Made by a program: the position numbers and the translations under genes. Below are positions 1 through 6,809 of a stretch of DNA of 6,809 nt, piece after piece. The stretch is taken from NCBI GenBank assembly GCA_012798145.1, contig JAAZNT010000001.1, positions 1 through 6,809 of the forward strand, in the 5' to 3' direction. Each line of letters begins with the position of its first letter. Position 1 is the first letter of the stretch. This DNA comes from Thermoanaerobaculaceae bacterium. GTDB lineage: Bacteria > Acidobacteriota > UBA4820. The notes beneath the pieces are model-generated. The model searched no databases and was not told the DNA's origin. It saw only the letters and a program-made list of their open reading frames with translations.

Positions 1-152
1 AGGAAACCTCGCCGCGCTATATTCTGAAAGGAGAAGGAAACAACCCGTTCGTCAATTCTTTACTTTCTTTTACCAGCAATTTAATTTTTTTGTTTTTTAA
101 TTTTCATTTTTCAAGGTAAAATATGTTTCTTGATTGTTTTATGGAGATTATA
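1..152. other. T-rich leader upstream of the peptidase gene
   Basis: No gene is identified here. The first ~55 bases are more mixed in composition, and bases 60-122 are very T-rich. One + strand frame stays open from base 3 to a TAA at 117-119. It could be the tail of an upstream gene, but it has no recognisable protein signature and its second half is low-complexity Phe/Leu/Asn, so I do not call it coding. No hairpin precedes the T-runs, so they are not a convincing intrinsic terminator. A TAAAAT at 117-122 could be a -10 box, but no well-spaced -35 was found. If the six genes form one operon, its promoter should lie here or further upstream. Confidence 0.4.
143..146 (+). promoter_or_regulatory. 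Ribosome binding site deciding the peptidase start
   Basis: GGAG lies 6 nt before the ATG at 153. The two earlier in-frame ATGs, at 123 and 141, have no comparable purine-rich site. Starting at 153 also puts a Lys-Arg pair directly at the head of the signal peptide, as expected. Confidence 0.65.
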
Positions 153-2759
153 ATGAAAAGATTGATTTGTTTTTCTATTGCTTTCTTTGTCCTTTGTTTT
201 AATGTTTTCTCTGCCGAACAAAAAAAGAACGAGACGCTTCCTCTTTCTGAATGGTATGAAGTGAACCCATCAGTCGTTCCATATTTTGCTTACGGAAAAG
301 AAAACGAAAGCGAGTGGAAGAAAAGACTCCTTGACGGAGAAAAAATTGATTTCAAAAAATTGTGGATAGATGAAAACACAGCAGGTTCAAAAATTTTAAG
401 AAGCGACAAGAATAATACTCTAAAGATAGAAGGCGGAAAAAATGACGCAGTTTACGGATTTCTAACATATCTTTCTGCAGAGAGATGGCTAAGAACGACA
501 ATCTCCTTCAAGCATAATGTCCCTATTGCTGTTTTTGTTGACGGAGTCAAGAAAACAGATTGCCTTGACCCAAAGGAAAATCAGGAAACTTCTGCTGAAA
601 TTGTTTTGACAAAGGGAGTTCACAGAGTCGGTTTTGCGCTTCTGCTTTCTGCCAACAAAAAGGCACAAATTGAAGCAACTGTCAAAAAAGTTGAGAATTT
701 TCCTCTCCCTAAAGCGACATCGTCAAGCGTTCATCCTTTGACTTGGGAAGACGCTATGTCTGCCCCCTTCGTTGTTGACACACAATTATCTTACGATGGA
801 TCTAAAGCCGCACTTGTAATTCAAAACACAGATTTTGAGAAAGACAAAAGAACAAAGACACTTCAAATCAGAGAGTGTGAAAAAGGAGAATTGCTTTTTG
901 ATTCTGGTCCTGTAACTGGGATACAATTTCCAACTTTTGATAAAAGCGGAAAATTTCTTGCTTTTCTCTCTAAATCTTCAGATGAGGGAAAAAACGATTT
1001 GTGGCTTCTTAATTTAAATTCAATGGCGACAGAACTTATCTGCAAGAATCTTGAAAACCCAAAATCTGTAAACTTTTCACCAGATTCAGAAAAAATTTAT
1101 TTCATCGCAAACGCTCCAAGGAAAAAAGATGATAAAAAAAGAGATTTTGATAGGTTGACTGAGATGTATCAAAGATGGGGGGACTGGAAAGATAGACCTC
1201 ATCTTTTTGTTGTTGATTTGAAAACAAAATCAATATCCCAGATAACTGCGGGAGAAAGCAACCTATTTGATTACTCACTCTCTTCCGACGGCAAGAAAGC
1301 GGCTCTCTTGAGAGGTGTTTTCACAAAGAAAAGACCATATCTGAAATCAGAAATTTACCTTTACGATTTCGAAAACTTCTCATCAAAGAAAATTTTATCT
1401 TGGGATAAATGGCCTGACATCAGTGAAATTGCGATTTCCCCCGATGGAAAGACAATTGCGGTTATGGCTTCAAAGGGAGAAATGCCCGAAGGAGGATTAA
1501 AGCCGAAGGAAAATCTCGCTTACAACTTAAATCTTTTCCTTGTTGATGTGGAAACGGGAAAATATGAATGTGTGACTAAAAATTTCAGACCCTGCCTTTC
1601 CTCTCAGGCAATTTCTGTTCTGCCACCGAGAAAAAATATTTACTGGAACGAAAAAGATAACGAAATCTACTTTTTAGCCACAGACAAAGACAGAGTTCTC
1701 CTTTACAAAATGAATCCCCAGACAAAAGAATTCACGCTGATTGATTTTAACGACCCAGTTTTATCTTCGCCTTCAATTTCATTTGGTTCTGGAAAGGCGC
1801 TCTATTTCACTTCTGCTCTTGGAAAGTTTTGGGAAGTAAAAATCGGCGACTTAAAAACTTTTAAGACAAAATCTTTGTGGCTTCCGGGAAAAGATATTTT
1901 GTCAAGAGTGAAACTTGGTTTGCTTGAACCATTTGATGTTGCAGCAAGAGATGGAGAAATAATACAAGGGTGGCTTTTATATCCGCCAGATTTTGACAAG
2001 ACTAAGAAATACCCTGCGATAGTCGCCTATTATGGTGGGGTTATGCCTTACGGAAGGGCATTTCGGAGTGAAATGTTCTGGCTTGCCGGTCAGGGATACA
2101 TTGTCTATATCGTCACGCCGAGAGGTTCTGTCGGTTATGGACAGGAGTTTGCCGACGCCCACTGCAACGACTGGGGAAAAGAGGCGGGAGAGGATATAAT
2201 TGAAGGAGTTAAAACGCTTTTAAGATTGAGGCCCTTTATTGACGATAAAAAAATCGGCTGTTTTGGAGGGTCATACGGCGGATTTATGACGCTTTACCTT
2301 ATAGGCAAATCCAATCTTTTCTCTGCCGCGGTAGATTACTTCGGAATCTCCAACATTGCCTCCTACTGGGGAGCGGGATGGTGGGGATTCAATTACGGCG
2401 ATACTGCCATAGCCAGCAGTTATCCTTGGACAAGAAAAGATGTTTTCGTTGAACAATCCCCGCTATTTTTCGCTGATAAAATAAACACTCCCCTTCTTCT
2501 TCTTCACGGAACTTCAGACACAAATGTTCCAAGCGTTGAGTCAGACCAGATTTTCACCGCTTTGAAAGTTCAAAACAAACCCGTTGAATATGTGAGATTC
2601 TTTAACGAAGATCACGGAATTAATTCAAAGCCATCTGTTAGGATAGCAAGTGAAGAAATGATGCTCGAGTGGTTTGACAAATACCTCAAAGGAGAGGGCG
2701 AAGCTTGGGATTACAGATGGAAGGACGAACCAACTCCAATAGAGGAAGATGGCAAATGA
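153..2759 (+). CDS. Exported S9 (prolyl oligopeptidase) family serine peptidase
   Basis: This is an 868-residue exported serine peptidase of the prolyl oligopeptidase/acylaminoacyl-peptidase type. Such enzymes cut short peptides; the substrate here is unknown. Residues 1-21 form a Sec signal peptide (KR, hydrophobic core, FSA cleavage site). There is no good lipobox, so it is probably periplasmic or secreted. Residues ~22-190 are an additional region, probably beta-rich, that the minimal family lacks. Residues ~195-580 carry repeated PD40/WD40-like beta-propeller blades (for example LSYDGSKAAL, FSPDSEKIYF, ISPDGKTIAV). The alpha/beta-hydrolase domain is ~585-855. The inferred catalytic triad is Ser707 in GGSYGG, Asp789 in HGTSDTNVP and His821 in NEDHGI, with normal spacing. 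Tyr626-Tyr627-Gly-Gly probably lies near the oxyanion hole. A Trp-rich stretch (Trp739, 743, 744, 759) follows the nucleophile and may line the substrate pocket. The stop overlaps the pyrK start as ATGA. The family call is secure; start and specificity are less so. Confidence 0.93.
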   Translation: MKRLICFSIAFFVLCFNVFSAEQKKNETLPLSEWYEVNPSVVPYFAYGKENESEWKKRLLDGEKIDFKKLWIDENTAGSKILRSDKNNTLKIEGGKNDAVYGFLTYLSAERWLRTTISFKHNVPIAVFVDGVKKTDCLDPKENQETSAEIVLTKGVHRVGFALLLSANKKAQIEATVKKVENFPLPKATSSSVHPLTWEDAMSAPFVVDTQLSYDGSKAALVIQNTDFEKDKRTKTLQIRECEKGELLFDSGPVTGIQFPTFDKSGKFLAFLSKSSDEGKNDLWLLNLNSMATELICKNLENPKSVNFSPDSEKIYFIANAPRKKDDKKRDFDRLTEMYQRWGDWKDRPHLFVVDLKTKSISQITAGESNLFDYSLSSDGKKAALLRGVFTKKRPYLKSEIYLYDFENFSSKKILSWDKWPDISEIAISPDGKTIAVMASKGEMPEGGLKPKENLAYNLNLFLVDVETGKYECVTKNFRPCLSSQAISVLPPRKNIYWNEKDNEIYFLATDKDRVLLYKMNPQTKEFTLIDFNDPVLSSPSISFGSGKALYFTSALGKFWEVKIGDLKTFKTKSLWLPGKDILSRVKLGLLEPFDVAARDGEIIQGWLLYPPDFDKTKKYPAIVAYYGGVMPYGRAFRSEMFWLAGQGYIVYIVTPRGSVGYGQEFADAHCNDWGKEAGEDIIEGVKTLLRLRPFIDDKKIGCFGGSYGGFMTLYLIGKSNLFSAAVDYFGISNIASYWGAGWWGFNYGDTAIASSYPWTRKDVFVEQSPLFFADKINTPLLLLHGTSDTNVPSVESDQIFTALKVQNKPVEYVRFFNEDHGINSKPSVRIASEEMMLEWFDKYLKGEGEAWDYRWKDEPTPIEEDGK

Positions 2760-3535
2760 AATATATTGACTTTGAAGTTCTTGATGCAAAAAAGCAGGGT
2801 GATTTCTGCGAAGTTGTTTTAAAAGGAGATTTTGAACCCTCCCTTCCCGCTCAGTTTTATATGCTGAAGGGAGATTGGGGAAACCATCCTCTCCTTCCCC
2901 GCCCCATTTCAATTCTTGATGAATGTTATAAAAAGAAGGAAATAAAATTTCTCGTAAAAAATCTTGGCGAAGGGTCAAAGAAACTTATCAATTTGAGAAA
3001 AGGCGATTTTGTAAAAGGAACTGGACCTTTAGGAAACCATTTCCCATTTGAGAATTTGAAAAAATCAGACAAGATAATCCTTATTGGAGGTGGTGTTGGA
3101 GTCCCGCCGCTTTACTATCTTTTAAAATTTCTCAAAGAAAAGGGAATAGAAGCAATTTTTCTTGAAGGTGCAAAAACAAAGGGAGAACTTCTTCTCTGCG
3201 AAGAAATAAAAAAGTTAACCGACGATTTCTTTGTGGCAACTGAAGACGGGACATTCGGAGAAAAAGGTCTTGTAACAAAAATCGCTGAACAATTCCAAAA
3301 GACCGCTGATATTGTTTTTTCTTGCGGTCCAATCGGAATGCTGAAAGCGGTCTCAGAGATGTTTGAAAAAGAAAAAGCAAAATGCTATATAAGTCTTGAG
3401 GAGCGGATGGCTTGCGGATACGGCGTCTGCCTCGGATGCGCTGTTGAAATTAAAGGGAAAGAGGGCAAAAGCAGTTTCCAGAGGGTATGCGCAGAGGGTC
3501 CGGTTTTTGACAGCAGGGTGGTGATATGGAAATAG
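2756..3535 (+). CDS. pyrK: Dihydroorotate dehydrogenase (NAD+) electron transfer subunit
   Basis: PyrK is the FAD and [2Fe-2S] subunit of class 1B dihydroorotate dehydrogenase. It moves electrons from FMN in PyrD to NAD+ in the cytoplasm. The 259-residue product has the ferredoxin-reductase fold. RPIS at 49-52 is the flavin-binding motif, GTGPLG at 88-93 follows in the FAD domain, and GGGVGVPPL at 111-119 and CGP at 190-192 belong to the nucleotide-binding half. The cluster ligands are Cys220, Cys225, Cys228 and Cys245, the C-x4-C-x2-C-x16-C pattern typical of PyrK. The ATG at 2756 is chosen because family similarity begins there, it overlaps the peptidase stop as ATGA, and GAGGAAG lies at 2742-2748. 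The same frame is open to an ATG at 2705, but that would add 17 residues without family character. The paired pyrD next door separates it from other ferredoxin-reductase-like proteins. Confidence 0.95.
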   Translation: MKYIDFEVLDAKKQGDFCEVVLKGDFEPSLPAQFYMLKGDWGNHPLLPRPISILDECYKKKEIKFLVKNLGEGSKKLINLRKGDFVKGTGPLGNHFPFENLKKSDKIILIGGGVGVPPLYYLLKFLKEKGIEAIFLEGAKTKGELLLCEEIKKLTDDFFVATEDGTFGEKGLVTKIAEQFQKTADIVFSCGPIGMLKAVSEMFEKEKAKCYISLEERMACGYGVCLGCAVEIKGKEGKSSFQRVCAEGPVFDSRVVIWK

Positions 3536-4458
3536 ATCTTAAAGTTGATGTTGGAAAAATTGAATTAAAAAATCCTCTTCTTCTTGCTTCCGGATGCGCG
3601 GGATACGGGCTTGAATTTGACGACTTCTTTGATGTTTCCAAAGTAGGAGGAGTTTGTCTGAAGGGACTTTCAATAAACGAAAGCAAAGGCAACAATCCGC
3701 CAAGAATTTGGGAAACGCCTTCAGGAATGATGAATGCTATCGGTCTTCAAAATATAGGAATAAAAAATTTCCTGAAAGAAAAAGCCCCGCATTTAAGAAA
3801 AATTGATACTGTCTTTGTGGCAAATTTTTACGGTCACAAAGTTGAAGAATATGTTGAAGCCGCTAAAATGCTTGATGACGAAGAATGCATAAAAGCGCTT
3901 GAAATGAACATCTCCTGCCCCAATATTTCTGCAGGGGGAATACAATTTGGCGTTGACCCTTTGCTTGTTCACAAAGTGGTTAGCGAAGTGAGAAAGGAAA
4001 CAAAAAAACCTCTGTGTGTAAAACTTACTCCTTCAGGAAATATAAAGGAAACAGCAAAATCCGCTTTTGAAGCGGGGGCTGACGCCCTTGTCGCTATCAA
4101 CACAATTCCAGCAATGGCAATAGACACAGAAAAAATGGATTTTAGAATTTTCAACAAAGTTGGAGGGCTTTCTGGACCTGCAATTCATCCAATTGCTGTA
4201 AAGATGGTTTTTGATGTCGTTTCAGAAGTTCCAATCCCGATTATCGGATGCGGAGGAGTTGAAAAAGGAAGCGACGGAATAGAGTTTCTTCTTCTTGGAG
4301 CAAGGGCTTTTCAGGTTGGGACAGCGCTTTTTTACAATCCAAAAGCGCCTCTTGATATCATAAATGAACTTAAAGAATACCTTAAAAGAAAAGGGTTTAA
4401 CTCCATTAAAGAAATTATCGGAAAAATCAAAACCAAAGAAAAAGAAAAATGCCTTTAG
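3526..4458 (+). CDS. pyrD: Dihydroorotate dehydrogenase, class 1B catalytic subunit
   Basis: This FMN-dependent TIM-barrel enzyme oxidises dihydroorotate to orotate, the fourth step of pyrimidine synthesis, and hands electrons to PyrK. The 310-residue length is normal. The signature NISCPN has Cys131 as the likely catalytic base; cysteine is typical of class 1, whereas class 2 uses serine. Lys47 (KGLS) and Lys166 (KLTPS) fit flavin and substrate contacts. NAIGLQN at 70-76, GGLSGPAI at 213-220, GCGG at 241-244 and GTA at 265-267 are also family motifs, the last two forming the FMN phosphate site. The N-terminal motif reads SGCAGYG (22-28) where I expect SGTFGYG. The start overlaps the end of pyrK by 10 nt. 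The site GGTGGTGAT at 3517-3525 matches an extended Shine-Dalgarno with one mismatch. Adjacent pyrK supports class 1B over 1A. Confidence 0.95.
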   Translation: MEIDLKVDVGKIELKNPLLLASGCAGYGLEFDDFFDVSKVGGVCLKGLSINESKGNNPPRIWETPSGMMNAIGLQNIGIKNFLKEKAPHLRKIDTVFVANFYGHKVEEYVEAAKMLDDEECIKALEMNISCPNISAGGIQFGVDPLLVHKVVSEVRKETKKPLCVKLTPSGNIKETAKSAFEAGADALVAINTIPAMAIDTEKMDFRIFNKVGGLSGPAIHPIAVKMVFDVVSEVPIPIIGCGGVEKGSDGIEFLLLGARAFQVGTALFYNPKAPLDIINELKEYLKRKGFNSIKEIIGKIKTKEKEKCL

Positions 4459-4462
4459 GAGG
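4457..4462 (+). promoter_or_regulatory. Strong ribosome binding site for pyrF
   Basis: A perfect AGGAGG sits 5 nt before the pyrF ATG and overlaps the pyrD stop codon (TAG, 4456-4458). It is the strongest Shine-Dalgarno in the window, and pyrF is the only internal gene whose start does not overlap its upstream neighbour. This suggests pyrF can recruit ribosomes independently. Confidence 0.85.
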
Positions 4463-4467
4463 GGATT

Positions 4468-5184
4468 ATGGCAAAACTTGTATTGGCACTTGATTTTAGA
4501 GAAAGAGAGAAACTGGAGAGAATTTTGAAAGAAGTGGAAGGTGCTCCCATTTGGGTGAAAGTTGGGCTTGAGGCAATTTCTGCGTTTGGGCTTTCAATAA
4601 TTTCTGAATTGAAGGAAAAAGGTTTCAGTGTTTTTGTGGATATGAAACTTCACGATATCCCAAACACAGTTGAATCTGCTACGAGAGTTATAACCAAAAT
4701 TGGAGCGGATATGCTTAATGTGCATTGCTCCGGCGGAAAAGCAATGTGCAGTGCAGCGGTCTTTGGAGCAAAAGATGAGGTGGAAAAACTCGGGATCAAA
4801 AAACCTTATGTTTTGGGTGTAACAGTTTTAACTTCTATGGGTGTTGAAGATCTCGGAGCGATAGGAATGAGAGGCACAACAAGAGAAACAGTTATAAGAC
4901 TTGCCTCTCTGGGAAAAGAAGCGGGGCTTGACGGGATAGTCTCTTCTGCTCAGGAAATTAAGGTTCTTAGAGAATATTTTGGAAAAGATTTTGTGATTTT
5001 GACCCCCGGGATAAGACCTTTGGGAAACGAAATAAACGACCAAAAAAGGATAGCCACTCCTTCAGAAGCGGTCAAATCGGGAGCGGATTTCCTTGTTGTA
5101 GGAAGACCTATTACTGCTGCGTCTTCGCCAAAAGAGGCGGTAAACGCGATACTTAAAGAGATAGAGGAAGCCGAAAAAAGTTGA
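4468..5184 (+). CDS. pyrF: Orotidine-5'-phosphate decarboxylase
   Basis: PyrF removes CO2 from orotidine 5'-monophosphate to give UMP, the last step of de novo pyrimidine synthesis, in the cytoplasm. The 238-residue length is that of the short bacterial TIM-barrel form. Asp9 (LALDF), Lys31 (VKVG) and the catalytic DMKLHD motif, with Asp58, Lys60 and Asp63, are all present. The Lys-Asp-Lys-Asp array is therefore intact. TPGIRP at 179-184 and VVGRPIT at 210-216 form the phosphate-gripping part, with Arg213 as the expected phosphate ligand. The start is fixed by the AGGAGG 5 nt upstream. The gap after pyrD is 9 nt, and the stop overlaps the start of the radical SAM gene as TTGA. Nothing looks degraded. 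Confidence 0.96.
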   Translation: MAKLVLALDFREREKLERILKEVEGAPIWVKVGLEAISAFGLSIISELKEKGFSVFVDMKLHDIPNTVESATRVITKIGADMLNVHCSGGKAMCSAAVFGAKDEVEKLGIKKPYVLGVTVLTSMGVEDLGAIGMRGTTRETVIRLASLGKEAGLDGIVSSAQEIKVLREYFGKDFVILTPGIRPLGNEINDQKRIATPSEAVKSGADFLVVGRPITAASSPKEAVNAILKEIEEAEKS

Positions 5185-6167
5185 ATATTATAAAGTTTTT
5201 TAAGACAAGATATTATGTTCCGTCGCCTTCTGACTCTTTTTGGAAAAGAAGTTTTTATTCTTTGACATCAAGAAAGGTGCCCAATTTCCCCAAAACTGTT
5301 CAATTTGAAACTCACTCCGCCTGCAACGCCGCTTGTATTTTCTGCCCCTATTCATTCACATATCAAAGCCAGCCAAAAGGATTTATGAGCGAGGAACTTT
5401 TCAAAAAGATTGTCGCAGAAATGAAACTTTATAAGGTGAGAAGGATTTCTCCTTATATGAACAATGAGCCGTTTCTTGACAAAGATATGGTAAAAAAACT
5501 TGTTTACATCAAGGAAGAAATTCCAGATTCCAAAATCGTTTTAACGACAAACGGTTCACGACTTTACAAAAATGTCGCTGACGACCTTGTAGAGAATAAC
5601 CCACTTGATTATCTTTACATCTCATTTCAGGGCGTTGAAAAAGAGGGATACGAAGAAACGATGAGGGGCTCGCTAAAGTTTGAAGAAACGATGGAAAATG
5701 TTCTATATCTTATTTCCAAACTAAAAGAGTCGAAGGCAAAAAATCCTTTCAAAGTGATAATTACTATGGTTGCGACAAACAAGGTTGATCCAATAAAAGC
5801 CGTCAATTTTTGGAAGGAAAAAGGGGTCAAGGCGAAGTGGACTCCCCTTGAAAACAGAGGCGGAAACATAATAGATTTTGACGAATTGAAGCCAAAAGAT
5901 TCAACCTCAAGAAGATTTGTAAACTGCACCCGCCTTTTCAAGCAGGCATACATCCTTTTTAACGGCGATATGGTTTTATGCTGCACCGACTACACAAGAA
6001 AAGTTGTGCTTGGCAATGTTGAAAAGACTTCAATAGAAGAAGTTTGGAACAACAAAAAGGCGCAATCTTTAAGAAGACTGTTTTTTGAAGGAAAGATTGA
6101 TGAAATACCGCTTTGCAGGAATTGCGAAATCGCCGACAGTTTCGGCGAAGAGGAGTTTGAAGGATGA
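5181..6167 (+). CDS. Radical SAM protein with SPASM-like C-terminal domain, unknown substrate
   Basis: The 328-residue product is a radical SAM enzyme. C-x3-C-x2-C at Cys48, Cys52 and Cys55 binds the [4Fe-4S] cluster that cleaves S-adenosylmethionine. NNEP at 94-97 takes the place of the usual GGEP motif, and TTNG at 122-125 and YISFQG at 146-151 are barrel strands typical of the family. The C-terminus has Cys249, then GDMVLCC (Cys267, Cys268), LGNV, EEVWN and a final CRNC (Cys312, Cys315). This resembles a SPASM/twitch domain holding one auxiliary Fe-S cluster, as in peptide- and sugar-modifying enzymes. No signal peptide is seen. The TTG start at 5181 is inferred: the first in-frame ATG (~5386) would remove the SAM cluster cysteines, and TTGA overlaps the pyrF stop with GAGGAAG 10 nt upstream. 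No precursor peptide gene lies beside it. The substrate cannot be told. Confidence 0.88.
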   Translation: MNIIKFFKTRYYVPSPSDSFWKRSFYSLTSRKVPNFPKTVQFETHSACNAACIFCPYSFTYQSQPKGFMSEELFKKIVAEMKLYKVRRISPYMNNEPFLDKDMVKKLVYIKEEIPDSKIVLTTNGSRLYKNVADDLVENNPLDYLYISFQGVEKEGYEETMRGSLKFEETMENVLYLISKLKESKAKNPFKVIITMVATNKVDPIKAVNFWKEKGVKAKWTPLENRGGNIIDFDELKPKDSTSRRFVNCTRLFKQAYILFNGDMVLCCTDYTRKVVLGNVEKTSIEEVWNNKKAQSLRRLFFEGKIDEIPLCRNCEIADSFGEEEFEG

Positions 6168-6809
6168 ACTTTTTTGCAGATGACATTCTCTTTGAACTGC
6201 ACAAATCTATTCCGCTAATATTTAAAAATCTTTTTTTTGTCGTCCTATATCTTATTGGCGGTTACATATTCATAAAATTTTTTAAAAAATTTATTGACCG
6301 AATTTCTAAATCGCTTCTTGAAAAAGAAGAAGTTGTCTCTCCGGATTTTGAGGCAAGAGTCAAGACTATCTCAGTCATTTTAAAAAAGGTTTCTGAAATA
6401 GTCGTTTTCATAATTGTTGTATTGACCGCTCTAAGTCAGATGGGGGTTGCCATCGGTCCTCTCCTCACAGGTCTTGGAATAGTGGGAGTTGCAGTCGGAT
6501 TCGGAGCGCAATATTTAATTAAAGATTTGATAGCAGGGTTTTTTATAATCCTTGAAGACCAGATGAGGGTGGGAGAATTTGTAAAAATAGACAGTTGCGA
6601 GGGGACGGTAGAGATGATAACTTTGAGAACCACAAAATTAAGAAGCTTCGGAGGGCAGGTTTTTATAATTCCAAACGGTGAGATTCACATCATAACAAAT
6701 ATGTCACGGGATTTTATAAGAGCGATTGTGGAAGTTGAACTTCCCTACAATCTCCCGACGGAAAAAGCATTCTCAGTTTTGCAGGAAGCAGTGAGCGAAG
6801 TTAAGAAAG
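6164..6809 (+). CDS. MscS-type mechanosensitive ion channel (3' end cut off by the window)
   Basis: This is a small MscS-family channel of the inner membrane, a pressure-relief valve that opens under membrane tension in osmotic downshock. The first 215 residues are present. Perhaps 60-100 more lie beyond the edge, judging from the ~286-residue E. coli MscS. Predicted membrane helices are at about 20-40, 75-92 and 96-130. The third is the Gly/Ala-rich pore helix (GLGIVGVAVGFGAQ, 103-116), followed by IKDLIAGFFIILEDQ. The beta domain follows, with RVGEFVKID (135-143), the GTVEMITLRTTKLR strand and FIIPNG at 167-172. GFGAQ plus EDQ resembles the YkuT/YnaI-like small channels more than E. coli MscS itself. 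The ATG overlaps the radical SAM stop as ATGA, and AGGAG at 6151-6155 is 8 nt upstream. It has no obvious link to the pyrimidine genes. Confidence 0.93.
   Translation, partial: MNFFADDILFELHKSIPLIFKNLFFVVLYLIGGYIFIKFFKKFIDRISKSLLEKEEVVSPDFEARVKTISVILKKVSEIVVFIIVVLTALSQMGVAIGPLLTGLGIVGVAVGFGAQYLIKDLIAGFFIILEDQMRVGEFVKIDSCEGTVEMITLRTTKLRSFGGQVFIIPNGEIHIITNMSRDFIRAIVEVELPYNLPTEKAFSVLQEAVSEVKK

Noticed and set aside
81..98. T-run that could be an intrinsic terminator of an upstream gene
   Set aside because: No G+C-rich inverted repeat precedes it, so there is no hairpin to support termination.
90..122. Candidate promoter TTGTTT ... TAAAAT
   Set aside because: The spacer is about 21 nt, too long for a standard sigma-70 promoter, and the region is so T-rich that such matches arise by chance.
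153..230. Lipoprotein signal on the peptidase
   Set aside because: The cysteine in the hydrophobic core is preceded by FVL, which is not a lipobox, and a better signal peptidase I site (FSA) follows.
2625..2978. 117-codon minus-strand open frame across the peptidase/pyrK junction
   Set aside because: It lies opposite two well-supported genes, has no recognisable motif, and reads as a shadow of their codon bias.
5627..5986. 119-codon minus-strand open frame inside the radical SAM gene
   Set aside because: It is wholly antisense to conserved radical SAM sequence and shows no family character or sensible start site.
5181..6809. Possible peptide-maturation (RiPP) cluster because of the SPASM-like enzyme and a peptidase in the same operon
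   Set aside because: I found no small precursor gene. The peptidase is exported while the radical SAM protein is cytoplasmic, and the genes between them are pyrimidine enzymes.

Overview
The window is an A+T-rich stretch of bacterial DNA, coding almost end to end on the + strand. It holds six consecutive genes, the last cut off by the window edge, and I found no convincing minus-strand gene, RNA gene, mobile element, repeat or CRISPR array. Arginine is written mostly AGA/AGG and glycine mostly GGA. Shine-Dalgarno sequences are clear, and one gene seems to start at TTG. The leading gene carries a Sec-type signal peptide. All this fits an A+T-rich bacterium, probably anaerobic because it uses an NAD-linked class 1B dihydroorotate dehydrogenase. 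I cannot name the phylum with confidence.

Layout: 1-152 is a short T-rich leader with no identified gene. 153-2759 encodes an exported prolyl-oligopeptidase-type (S9) peptidase with an extra N-terminal domain. 2756-3535 (pyrK), 3526-4458 (pyrD) and 4468-5184 (pyrF) encode three pyrimidine-synthesis proteins: the two subunits of class 1B dihydroorotate dehydrogenase and OMP decarboxylase. 5181-6167 encodes a radical SAM protein with a SPASM-like cysteine C-terminus and unknown substrate. 6164 to the window end encodes most of an MscS-type mechanosensitive channel.

The junctions are extremely tight: ATGA overlap, 10-nt overlap, 9-nt gap, TTGA overlap, ATGA overlap. This implies one polycistronic transcript with translational coupling. 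PyrK passes electrons from dihydroorotate oxidation in PyrD to NAD+. PyrF acts two steps later, turning OMP into UMP. The intermediate enzyme, orotate phosphoribosyltransferase (PyrE), is not in the window. The peptidase, radical SAM protein and channel have no known role in pyrimidine synthesis. Their inclusion is either operon packing or an uncharacterised link. I do not see strong evidence for a new defence or mobile system here; the radical SAM protein is the only member whose reaction is really open.
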